Assembly (NCBI GenBank): GCA_934446065.1
Contig: CAKSDP010000038.1
Coordinates: forward strand, 1 to 10,810
Source: an uncultured Eubacteriales bacterium
GTDB lineage: Bacteria; Bacillota; Clostridia; Oscillospirales; CAG-272
Direction: 5' to 3'
Length of the DNA: 10,810 bases
Below are positions 1 to 6,347 of this stretch, piece after piece; the first letter of the stretch is position 1; each line of letters opens with the position of its first letter. A program made the translations under genes and the position numbers. The notes beneath the pieces are model-generated. The model made no database searches. It had not been told where the DNA came from and saw only the letters and a list, made by a program, of their open reading frames with translations.

Positions 1-102
1 CTTAACTGTAACACATTTGACTCTCATTTGCTATTCTTTTTTTGCGCTGTAACTTATCTATTGTAATCCTACACGCGCGATGAGTCGGAGACTTTTTTCG
101 TG

Positions 103-131
103 TTGACTTTTCACGGTGGGTGTGATAGAAT
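103..131 (+). promoter_or_regulatory. Sigma-A-type promoter of the kinase-cpsB-cpsD operon
   Basis: A -35 box TTGACT (103-108) and a -10 box TAGAAT (126-131) are separated by exactly 17 bp. Transcription would start near 138, leaving a leader of about 80 nt before the ATG at 221. The leader contains a GC-rich, imperfectly self-complementary stretch (176-195) that I would not call a regulatory hairpin. Upstream of 103 (1-102) I see only AT-rich non-coding sequence with no ORF or convincing terminator. Confidence 0.75.
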
Positions 132-220
132 AGAATATATAGGTATGTTTATTTGAGAGTTTCAATTTCTTATCTGCCGGGGCTGCGGCGTCGGCGGATC
201 ACATTAAGAAAGGCGCAGTT

Positions 221-1330
221 ATGATTTATAACGACATCAAACACGTTCTCAAACACTTCAAATTCTCCGGTCAATACCAGTCCTCAGAGGAGCTTACCTC
301 AGGCAACATCAACGCGACATACAGACTTACATACAAGCAGCCCGACGGTTCCGACAAATTCTACGTACTCCAGCGCATCAACACCGTTGCGTTCCACGAT
401 CCGGTCGAGCTCATGAAGAACATTCAGCTCGTACTCAACCACATCGCGGCATCCATGGTCAGGCAGAAGATCGACCCCGAGCGCCGCGTGCTCGAGTTCA
501 TCCCGACAGACGAGGGATCGCTCCTTTACCGCGATTCGTCCGGTGCATACTGGCGCGCCGACATATTCATCAGCGGAGCAACGGGCTACGACAGCATCGT
601 AAACCCCGATCACTTCTACGAGGCAGGCAGAGGCTTCGGCGAATTCCAGAAGTATCTCTTCGACTTCCCCGCAGACAAACTTGTTGAGACCATTCCCGAT
701 TTTCACAACACGAAGAAGCGTTTCTACGCATTCGTAGCAGCTGTTGCCGAGGACAGAGCCGGCAGAGTGTGCGAGCTTGAGCCGGAGATCGATTTCTTCT
801 TCGACCGCCGCAAGAAAATGGGCAAGATAATCGACCTCATGGACAGCGGTGTGCTCCCGATGCGTGTCACGCACAACGACACAAAGCTCAACAATGTACT
901 GATCGACAACGAGACCGGCAAGGCGATCTGCGTGATCGATCTTGACACGGTAATGCCCGGAACGACGCTGTACGATTACGGCGACGCGATCCGCTACGGC
1001 GCAAACACTGCCGCAGAGGATGAGCCTGATCTGTCGAAGATCGGCGTTGACATGGATCTGTTCCGCCGTTTCACCGACGGCTTCGTCTCCGAGATCGCGG
1101 GCGTTCTCACCAAGGATGAGATCCACTATCTGCCGCTCGGCGCATACGTCATGACGTGCGAGGTCGCAATGCGCTTCCTCACCGATTACATGAACGGTGA
1201 CGAATACTTCAAGGTCAAGTATCCGAGCCACAATCTTGTCCGCGCAAAGGCGCAGATGAGACTGCTCGAGGAGATCGAGAAGCACTACGACGAGATGACT
1301 GCATACGTCGACAGCCTCATTACGGAATAA
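221..1330 (+). CDS. APH-fold phosphotransferase, N-acetylhexosamine 1-kinase (NahK)-like
   Basis: A 369-residue cytosolic kinase of the aminoglycoside phosphotransferase fold. The catalytic loop is HNDTKLNN (residues 218-225, catalytic Asp220), followed by the metal-binding DLDTVMPG (240-247, Asp240/Asp242). Near the N-terminus, an SGNINATYRL glycine loop (27-36) and VLQRIN (49-54, with the Gln-Arg typical of this subgroup) form the nucleotide-binding lobe. The overall pattern is that of NahK-type anomeric kinases, which phosphorylate GlcNAc/GalNAc at C1; related proteins are often annotated as phosphotransferase or mucin desulfatase. The substrate is inferred from family resemblance only. 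The start has AAGAAAGG (206-213) 7 nt upstream. It is first in an operon, with cpsB beginning 12 bp after its stop. The neighbouring phosphotyrosine pair suggests sugar-1-phosphate supply for surface polysaccharide, but hexosamine salvage is equally possible. Confidence 0.8.
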   Translation: MIYNDIKHVLKHFKFSGQYQSSEELTSGNINATYRLTYKQPDGSDKFYVLQRINTVAFHDPVELMKNIQLVLNHIAASMVRQKIDPERRVLEFIPTDEGSLLYRDSSGAYWRADIFISGATGYDSIVNPDHFYEAGRGFGEFQKYLFDFPADKLVETIPDFHNTKKRFYAFVAAVAEDRAGRVCELEPEIDFFFDRRKKMGKIIDLMDSGVLPMRVTHNDTKLNNVLIDNETGKAICVIDLDTVMPGTTLYDYGDAIRYGANTAAEDEPDLSKIGVDMDLFRRFTDGFVSEIAGVLTKDEIHYLPLGAYVMTCEVAMRFLTDYMNGDEYFKVKYPSHNLVRAKAQMRLLEEIEKHYDEMTAYVDSLITE

Positions 1331-1342
1331 GCACACGACCAC

Positions 1343-2059
1343 ATGGATCTTGTAAACATCCATTGCCACGCGCTGTGGGGCGTTGACGACGGTGCAAAGG
1401 ATCGCGATGAGTCCTGCGCCATGCTCTCTGCGATGTACACCTCGGGTGTGCGCGCGGTCTGTCTCACTCCCCATTTTGACCCGGCGGGCGGAATTGCGAC
1501 CGATGTGGATGAAATACGGCGCCGCTTTGACGAGCTTTGCTCGGGTGTTGCTCAGGTGCTCCCCGACATGAAGCTTTATCTCGGCGAGGAGATATTCTCC
1601 CACGTTGACGCGGTAAACAACCTGACGGACGGCGTGTGCCTGACACTCAACGGTTCGCGTACGGTTCTTCTCGAATTCGGTCCATTTGAGGACGCATCGG
1701 AGATAATCTCCGGCGCATCGAAGCTGCTCACAAGCGGCTACATCCCAGTGATCGCGCACATAGAGAGGTATCGCTCGCTCGTAAAATCGCGGCGCGAGAT
1801 CCTTCGTCTGCACGAGGCGGGCGCATTGATCCAGATCAACGCTTCGACAGTCCTCGGCAAGCGCGGATTTCTTATGCGGCACTTCGCCGACCGTCTTATA
1901 TCCGACGGGATCGCGGACGTTATCGCCGACGATTCGCACAATATGGACGACAGGGCGCCGTGCCTTGCCGAAGCCGCAAAATATGTTTCCCGCAAATTCG
2001 GGAATGACGTATGCGAGCGTATGTTCCTGCGGACGCCGCTCGAAATTCTCAGTATGTGA
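1343..2059 (+). CDS. PHP-family protein-tyrosine phosphatase, CpsB/CapC (YwqE) type
   Basis: A 238-residue manganese-dependent phosphotyrosine phosphatase of the PHP superfamily. It would dephosphorylate the tyrosine kinase encoded next door. Predicted metal ligands are all present in order: His7-x-His9 with the family signature DDGAKD (15-20), TPH44, GEE (81-83), AHIERY (138-143, His139) and DDSHN (196-200, Asp197/His199). The length matches the family (about 240-260). The HxH motif sits at residue 7, so the ATG at 1343 must be the start. It lacks a clear ribosome site and lies 12 bp after the kinase stop, which suggests translational coupling. The start of cpsD lies just downstream, and an open frame continuous with cpsD overlaps the end of this gene. 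By family role it belongs to capsule/exopolysaccharide chain-length control. The residue pattern makes the family assignment firm; the physiological target is inferred. Confidence 0.9.
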   Translation: MDLVNIHCHALWGVDDGAKDRDESCAMLSAMYTSGVRAVCLTPHFDPAGGIATDVDEIRRRFDELCSGVAQVLPDMKLYLGEEIFSHVDAVNNLTDGVCLTLNGSRTVLLEFGPFEDASEIISGASKLLTSGYIPVIAHIERYRSLVKSRREILRLHEAGALIQINASTVLGKRGFLMRHFADRLISDGIADVIADDSHNMDDRAPCLAEAAKYVSRKFGNDVCERMFLRTPLEILSM

Positions 2060-2088
2060 AAATGATAGAGAAAGGGTACTCTGATATT

Positions 2089-2865
2089 ATGACTGAAAAT
2101 AATAATACTCGAAAGCCGTCCACCGGCGCGGCTACGCGTCAGGTAATGCTGAAATCCTATATCGAAGAGGATTACTCGGTCAAGGAGTCGTACAAGGCGC
2201 TGCGCACGAACATCCAGTTCTGCGGAGACGACGTGAAGGTCATCTCTGTGACGAGCTGTATGCCGAACGAGGGCAAGAGTACGACCGCACTCGAGCTTTG
2301 CAAGAGTCTTGCTGAGCTTGGCAAGAAGGTGCTGCTCATAGACGCCGACCTTCGCAAATCGGTTCTTGCGAGCAAGTACGCCGACCGCTCCGGCATTGAA
2401 GGGCTGAGCCAGTTTCTTTCCGGTCAGGCGACGCTTCAGGATGTGCTGTACTCCACTCAGTACCCCAATTTCTACATCATTTTCAGCGGCGCGTTCCCGC
2501 CGAATCCCGTTGAGCTTCTGAGCAAAGATAAATTTGCCGACTTTTTGGCAAACGCAAAAAACACATTTGACTATATCCTGATCGACTGCCCGCCGCTCGG
2601 CAATGTCATTGACGCGGCAGTGGTATCACGTTTCTGCGACAGTGCGATCCTCGTTATTCTCGCAAACATGGTGAGTGCAAAGTTCGCGCGCAGCGTGAAA
2701 GCTCAGCTTGAAAAGAGCGGATGCCGCATTCTCGGCGTCATTTTGAACAACGCCGACAAAAAGAGCGGAAGGTACTACAAACGCTACTATAACAGATACT
2801 ACAACCGCTATTACAACAAATACTACAAGAAATACAGCGGATATTACGTGGACGAGCAGAAGTGA
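2089..2865 (+). CDS. Bacterial tyrosine kinase (BY-kinase), CpsD/CapB family, with a Tyr-rich tail
   Basis: A 258-residue cytosolic BY-kinase. It has Walker A NEGKSTT (60-66, Lys63), Walker A' VLLIDADLRK (81-90, Asp85/Asp87) and Walker B YILIDCPP (162-169, Asp166). The C-terminal autophosphorylation tail is extreme: residues 229-253 hold 13 tyrosines in YY pairs every four residues, separated by Lys/Arg/Asn. The frame is open from 2011 inside cpsB. I choose ATG 2089 because GAGAAAGGG (2068-2076) lies about 12 nt upstream and the protein then starts like its relatives; ATG 2062 (9 residues longer) is the alternative. In Firmicutes this kinase works with a separate membrane activator (CpsC, CapA or TkmA), and none is present here. 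The known role of the family is control of capsule/EPS polymerisation and export, with CpsB reversing the phosphorylation. The operon ends here at a strong terminator. Confidence 0.9.
   Translation: MTENNNTRKPSTGAATRQVMLKSYIEEDYSVKESYKALRTNIQFCGDDVKVISVTSCMPNEGKSTTALELCKSLAELGKKVLLIDADLRKSVLASKYADRSGIEGLSQFLSGQATLQDVLYSTQYPNFYIIFSGAFPPNPVELLSKDKFADFLANAKNTFDYILIDCPPLGNVIDAAVVSRFCDSAILVILANMVSAKFARSVKAQLEKSGCRILGVILNNADKKSGRYYKRYYNRYYNRYYNKYYKKYSGYYVDEQK
2773..2847 (+). repeat. In-frame 12-bp repeats encoding the YYxx tyrosine cluster
   Basis: Five successive 12-bp units begin with TAC/TAT doublets at 2773, 2785, 2797, 2809 and 2821. Each encodes Tyr-Tyr followed by two Lys/Arg/Asn residues, and a degenerate unit (Tyr, then YY) follows. 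Synonymous differences between units (TAC/TAT, CGC/AGA) suggest the array is kept at protein level. Such an array could also change unit number by slippage. Confidence 0.85.
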
Positions 2866-2896
2866 CAGAGCTTCCCGCAAATGATACCGTACAAAA

Positions 2897-2938
2897 AGCA
2901 AGTGCAAGGCACACGCCCTGCACTTGCTCTTTATTTTT
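2897..2938. terminator. Intrinsic terminator after cpsD, probably bidirectional
   Basis: A 14-bp stem (AGCAAGTGCAAGGC, 2897-2910, against 2915-2928) has one A/C mismatch and an ACAC loop. It is followed by a T-rich run (2930-2938) and preceded by an A-run (2893-2897), so it can act on both strands. It lies between the convergent tyrosine kinase and zinc-ribbon genes. Confidence 0.85.
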
Positions 2939-2964
2939 CGGAAATTCTCCACACGGAGAGCTTA

Positions 2965-3741
2965 TTATTTGCCGGAGTCGGTAAAATATTTGGCGAGCAG
3001 CACATACGCAACTACGTTTGATGCGGCGGCACATCCTGAGCCGAAGAACGACACCGAGTCGCCGAATGCAAGCGACATAAGTGCACCTATTCCGCTGAGA
3101 ACACCTGCAACCATTAACCACGTGCGCGCCCTGCCGAGAAGCTGAAGCTCTACCGTTCCACGCTCGACGCTCTCATACATTGATTTTGCAAGCTTATGAA
3201 AGCTGCGCGTTGAAAAATAGTTTATGACTGCGACAAACGCCGCAACGGCGAGCATGGCCACCATTAAAAAGCCGGAAGAAGCAGAAATAATACTGAATAC
3301 ACTCTCGCTCATTCTGCCGAAATATTCTTCAAACAGCCAATAGTTATTCACAATATACCCGAGGACCATCGACGAAAGCACTCCGGTCACAGCGATAAGT
3401 CCGACGACTACCCAGTTGACAATATAGCTTGCGAATATCGTACCGCTGAGCCATCTCATCGACTGCGGGTCAGGGGTACCGTTTGTGCGCATACGAGCAT
3501 ATATGATCCACAGAAATACTGTCTCAAGTGTGGCTATTATCGGAATGGAACCGCCGACAAACGAAAACACTGTCGCGGCGCTCATAAGTATGCATATCAC
3601 AAGAAAAAGCGTATCTTTGAGCATTGCTGTGATCGGATACGTGTAAGGCTGAGTTCCGAGCGGGCTTTCCGCGGGACTTCCGCAGTTCGGACAGAACGAA
3701 AAATCTTCTTCGGTTTCAATACCGCATTTACTGCATTTCAT
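2965..3741 (-). CDS. Zinc-ribbon multi-pass membrane protein, function unknown
   Basis: A 258-residue protein. Its N-terminus is a classic zinc ribbon, with Cys3-x2-Cys6 and Cys17-x2-Cys20, inside the short spaced form MKCSKCG...FCPNCG. A Pro/Gly/Ser-rich linker (22-38) follows, then about six hydrophobic segments (roughly 43-62, 64-82, 99-125, 149-175, 207-226, 235-252). A charged loop sits at 177-206. I do not recognise a named family for the membrane part. Many Clostridia carry such zinc_ribbon-plus-membrane proteins of unknown role. The start is secure: AGGAGG (plus positions 3749-3754) lies 7 nt before the ATG, and there is a near-ideal promoter upstream. It is divergent from ftsH and convergent with cpsD, so it is probably monocistronic. 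A membrane quality-control link with FtsH is possible but is only inferred from position. Confidence 0.85.
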   Translation of the reverse strand: MKCSKCGIETEEDFSFCPNCGSPAESPLGTQPYTYPITAMLKDTLFLVICILMSAATVFSFVGGSIPIIATLETVFLWIIYARMRTNGTPDPQSMRWLSGTIFASYIVNWVVVGLIAVTGVLSSMVLGYIVNNYWLFEEYFGRMSESVFSIISASSGFLMVAMLAVAAFVAVINYFSTRSFHKLAKSMYESVERGTVELQLLGRARTWLMVAGVLSGIGALMSLAFGDSVSFFGSGCAAASNVVAYVLLAKYFTDSGK

Positions 3742-3794
3742 AGAACGACCTCCTCAACAATCATCATTGTCTTCCGACAATACTATGCATCTAA

Positions 3795-3823
3795 AGTTTA
3801 CCCTATTCCGCACGGTTTGTCAA
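3795..3823 (-). promoter_or_regulatory. Sigma-A-type promoter of the zinc-ribbon membrane protein gene
   Basis: Read on the minus strand, a perfect -35 TTGACA (3823-3818) and a -10 TAAACT (3800-3795) are separated by 17 bp. The start site would be near 3788, giving a leader of roughly 47 nt. The leader includes a short dyad, TTGTC-TTCC-GACAA (3767-3780). Confidence 0.8.
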
Positions 3824-3834
3824 TTGTCTTGTCG

Positions 3835-3885
3835 AAAATGCGCAAAAATATATTTACTTTTGAAGTGTTGTGTTTTACGCATTTT
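3835..3885. promoter_or_regulatory. Inverted repeat in the divergent intergenic region (possible operator)
   Basis: AAAATGCGCAAAA (3835-3847) is the reverse complement of TTTTACGCATTTT (3873-3885) at 12 of 13 positions, with a 25-bp spacer. The right arm lies in the ftsH promoter between -35 and -10. The left arm lies about 11 bp upstream of the opposing -35. Arm length and placement suit a repressor or looping site shared by both promoters, but AT-rich context raises the chance of coincidence. Confidence 0.4.
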
Positions 3886-3896
3886 TTTGATATACT
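3868..3896 (+). promoter_or_regulatory. Probable promoter of ftsH
   Basis: The -10 box TATACT (3891-3896) has a weaker -35 TTGTGT (3868-3873) 17 bp upstream. Transcription would start near 3903, about 37 nt before the ATG at 3940. The spacer contains the right arm of the inverted repeat at 3835-3885. Confidence 0.65.
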
Positions 3897-3939
3897 GAAC
3901 ACAGCGACCTAAAAATACTTCCGAAAGGATAACGACAGC

Positions 3940-5751
3940 ATGAATGAAGTAAAGAAACCGAAAAAACCGCTTATATTTTACTATGCAATCGTTCTCGCGA
4001 TAATCCTTTGCATGAATATGCTCGTAATGCCCGCCTTGCAGCAGATGCAGATCAAGGAAGTTGACTACGGCACATTCATGACGATGACGAATGACAAGGA
4101 GATCGGCAAGGTCGAGGTACAGGAAAACCGTATTCTTTTCACCGACAAGGAAGGAAAAACGATATACAAGACCGGCATCATGGACGATCCCGAGCTGATC
4201 GACCGTCTGTACGATTCCGGCGCGCAGTTCTCAAGCGAGATCATTGAGCAGATGTCGCCGCTGCTCAGCTTTATCATCTCGTGGATACTGCCTATCGTGA
4301 TCTTCGTTGCGCTCGGGCAGTATATGTCGAAGAAGCTCATGGACAAAGCCGGCGGCGGCAACTCCATGATGTTCAACATGGGCAAGAGCAACGCCAAGGT
4401 CTACGTGAAATCCTCCGACGGCATCAAATTCAGCGATGTCGCGGGCGAGGATGAGGCAAAGGAGAACCTCACGGAGATCGTGGACTACCTCCACAATCCG
4501 CAGAAATACTCGACGATCGGCGCATCAATGCCCAAGGGCGTGCTTCTCGTAGGCCCTCCCGGCACCGGTAAGACGATGCTCGCCAAGGCTGTTGCAGGAG
4601 AGGCGGATGTGCCGTTCTTCTCAATGTCCGGTTCCGAATTTGTTGAAATGTTCGTCGGAATGGGTGCATCAAAGGTGCGCGATCTTTTCCGTCAGGCGAA
4701 GGAGAAAGCGCCGTGTATCGTCTTCATCGACGAGATCGATGCGATCGGTCAGAAGCGCGACGGCAGGATCGGCGGCAACGATGAGCGCGAACAGACGCTC
4801 AATCAGCTGCTCACCGAGATGGACGGCTTCGGCGGAAACACCGGCGTCATCATTCTTGCGGCGACCAACCGACCCGAGACACTTGATCCCGCGCTGACGC
4901 GTCCCGGTCGTTTCGACAGACGCGTTCCCGTTGAGCTTCCCGATCTCAAAGGGCGCGAGGCGATCCTCCGCGTTCACGCAAAGAAAATCAAAACGGCGCC
5001 GAGCATTGATTTCGAGCGCATCGCACGAATGGCGTCGGGTGCATCCGGTGCAGAGCTTGCCAACATTATAAATGAGGCGGCGCTCCGCGCAGTCCGCGAC
5101 GGCAGAAACGAAGCGACTCAGGCTGACCTTGAGGAGAGCATCGAGGTCGTCATCGCCGGATATCAGAAGAAAAACGCGATTCTCACCGATAAAGAGAAGA
5201 TGATCGTCTCGTACCATGAGATCGGTCACGCGCTTGTCGCGGCAAAGCAGACAAACTCCGCGCCGGTGCAGAAGATCACGATCATCCCCCGCACGTCAGG
5301 TGCGCTCGGCTACACGATGCAGGTCGAGGAGGGCAATCACTACCTCATGTCGAAAGAGGAGCTTGAGAACAAGATCGCGACGCTCACCGGCGGCAGAGCT
5401 GCCGAGGAGATCGCCTGCATGACGGTCACTACCGGCGCGTCGAACGACATTGAACAGGCGACGAAGCTCGCCCGCGCAATGATAACACGCTACGGCATGA
5501 GCGACGACTTTGACATGGTTGCACTCGAGACGGTGACAAATCAGTATCTCGGCGACGACGCTTCGCTTGCCTGCTCTGTCGAGACACAGACGAAGATCGA
5601 CACGCTTGTCGTCGATCTCGTGCGCCGCTCGCACGAAAAAGCCGCGTCTATCCTCACGGAAAACAGAGCAAAGCTCGACGAGCTGGCACAGTTCCTGTAT
5701 CAGAAGGAAACCATCACCGGCGACGAGTTCATGCAGATCCTCAACGCATAA
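3940..5751 (+). CDS. ftsH: FtsH-type ATP-dependent zinc metalloprotease
   Basis: A 603-residue membrane-anchored AAA+ protease that unfolds and degrades membrane and regulatory proteins, normally as a hexamer. The order is typical: transmembrane segment 1 (about 11-31), a small extracytoplasmic domain (35-104), transmembrane segment 2 (106-126) and a Gly-rich linker. The AAA+ module has Walker A GPPGTGKT (205-212), pore loop MFVG (237-240), Walker B IVFIDE (260-265) and an arginine-finger region TRPGRFDRR (320-328). The M41 protease domain has HEIGH (426-430; zinc ligands His426/His430, catalytic Glu427) and probable third ligand Asp503 in GASNDIEQAT. HEIGH replaces the commoner HEAGH, and a GYQKKNA stretch precedes the protease domain, so this may be a second, divergent FtsH copy of the kind seen in Clostridia. 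The start has GAAAGGAT about 10 nt upstream. The gene is monocistronic between its own promoter and terminator. Confidence 0.95.
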   Translation: MNEVKKPKKPLIFYYAIVLAIILCMNMLVMPALQQMQIKEVDYGTFMTMTNDKEIGKVEVQENRILFTDKEGKTIYKTGIMDDPELIDRLYDSGAQFSSEIIEQMSPLLSFIISWILPIVIFVALGQYMSKKLMDKAGGGNSMMFNMGKSNAKVYVKSSDGIKFSDVAGEDEAKENLTEIVDYLHNPQKYSTIGASMPKGVLLVGPPGTGKTMLAKAVAGEADVPFFSMSGSEFVEMFVGMGASKVRDLFRQAKEKAPCIVFIDEIDAIGQKRDGRIGGNDEREQTLNQLLTEMDGFGGNTGVIILAATNRPETLDPALTRPGRFDRRVPVELPDLKGREAILRVHAKKIKTAPSIDFERIARMASGASGAELANIINEAALRAVRDGRNEATQADLEESIEVVIAGYQKKNAILTDKEKMIVSYHEIGHALVAAKQTNSAPVQKITIIPRTSGALGYTMQVEEGNHYLMSKEELENKIATLTGGRAAEEIACMTVTTGASNDIEQATKLARAMITRYGMSDDFDMVALETVTNQYLGDDASLACSVETQTKIDTLVVDLVRRSHEKAASILTENRAKLDELAQFLYQKETITGDEFMQILNA

Positions 5752-5760
5752 CACACCAAA

Positions 5761-5791
5761 ACGGCCTGCCGTATACGGCGGGTCGTTTTTT
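5761..5791 (+). terminator. Intrinsic terminator of ftsH
   Basis: ACGGCCTGCCGT (5761-5772) pairs over its length with ACGGCGGGTCGT (5775-5786), allowing two G-U pairs. A run of six T (5786-5791) follows directly. It begins 9 bp after the ftsH stop codon. Confidence 0.85.
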
Positions 5792-5834
5792 ATGCCTGCG
5801 GAAATATTTCTTCCACTGAATTTCGAGTTTTCTC

Positions 5835-5865
5835 TTGACTTGGAGTAGACTCCAAGGTGTATAAT
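5835..5865 (+). promoter_or_regulatory. MerR-type promoter with 19-bp spacer and dyad operator
   Basis: The -35 TTGACT (5835-5840) and a consensus -10 TATAAT (5860-5865) are 19 bp apart, longer than the usual 17. A perfect 18-bp dyad, CTTGGAGT-AG-ACTCCAAG (5839-5856), sits in the spacer. This is the recognised architecture of MerR-regulated promoters, in which the bound activator twists DNA to realign the two boxes. The gene that follows encodes a MerR-family protein, so autoregulation and control of the whole downstream operon are expected. Confidence 0.92.
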
Positions 5866-5897
5866 ATTATCCGAAAGCAAAGCGAGGTGACAAACAG

Positions 5898-6347
5898 ATG
5901 ACAATAAAGGAAGTCGGCGAGAAATACGGTATCTCGGGCGACACGCTGCGATATTACGAGCGGATCGGAATGATCCCGCCGGTCGCGCGCACCTCCGGCG
6001 GAATACGCAACTACACCGACGAGGATCTCGCATGGGTCGAGCTTGTTCTGTGTATGCGGAGCGCCGGTCTGCCTATCGAGGCAATAATCGAATACGTAAA
6101 GCTGTATCAGAGGGGAGAGTCGACATTCGGCGCCCGCCTTGAGCTGCTGTCCGAGCAGAGAGATGCTCTTATGGAGCAAAAGCAGAAGATCGACGCGACG
6201 CTCGCGCGGCTCAACTACAAAATATCGCGGTACGAAGCGGCGGTTGAGAGCGGTCATCTCACATGGGATCGCGACGGATGCGAGATCGGAGACAGTGTCT
6301 CCGACACTTCAAACGATGAATCGGAAAGGAGCACAAAAAGTGAGTGA
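5898..6347 (+). CDS. MerR-family transcriptional regulator
   Basis: A 149-residue DNA-binding activator. The N-terminal winged helix-turn-helix (about 1-70) carries the family pattern: TIKEVGEKYGISGDTLRYYERIGMI, then the wing RTSGGIRNYTDEDL. A dimerisation coiled coil follows (about 76-115). The tail (120-149) is Ser/Asp/Glu-rich. Metal-sensor cysteine motifs at the end of the coiled coil are absent (only Cys52 and Cys128), so it is not a typical CueR/ZntR-type metal sensor. It resembles the branch that controls aldo/keto reductases or alcohol dehydrogenases and responds to organic electrophiles or an unknown ligand. The start has GAGGTGA (5884-5890) 7 nt upstream. Its last codons contain the ribosome site of the next gene, and the two reading frames overlap by 8 bp. 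The dyad promoter upstream supports autoregulation. Confidence 0.93.
   Translation: MTIKEVGEKYGISGDTLRYYERIGMIPPVARTSGGIRNYTDEDLAWVELVLCMRSAGLPIEAIIEYVKLYQRGESTFGARLELLSEQRDALMEQKQKIDATLARLNYKISRYEAAVESGHLTWDRDGCEIGDSVSDTSNDESERSTKSE

Noticed and set aside
81..98. Possible short terminator (AGTC-GGA-GACT followed by a T-run) upstream of the first promoter
   Set aside because: The stem is only four base pairs and there is no gene end visible before it.
176..195. GC-rich leader hairpin or riboswitch before the first kinase-like gene
   Set aside because: Pairing is imperfect (about six of eight positions) and the leader is too short and featureless to match any riboswitch class I know.
299..1939. 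A 546-codon open frame on the minus strand across the kinase-like and cpsB genes
   Set aside because: It spans two convincing plus-strand genes and their gap. Its translation has no recognisable domain and it has no ribosome site. Strong GC-ending codon use in the sense genes removes stops from the antisense frame.
2011..2088. Extended N-terminus of the tyrosine kinase beginning inside cpsB
   Set aside because: The region overlaps the conserved end of cpsB in another frame and has no ribosome site. A GAGAAAGGG element supports the later start.
6139..6339. Extended N-terminus of the first reductase inside merR
   Set aside because: The extra residues are Arg/Ser-rich, out-of-frame merR sequence. 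A well-spaced ribosome site points to GTG 6340, where the AKR fold begins.
5898..6347. Metal-sensing MerR (CueR/ZntR type)
   Set aside because: The C-terminal metal-binding cysteine loop is missing, and the neighbours are reductases rather than metal exporters.
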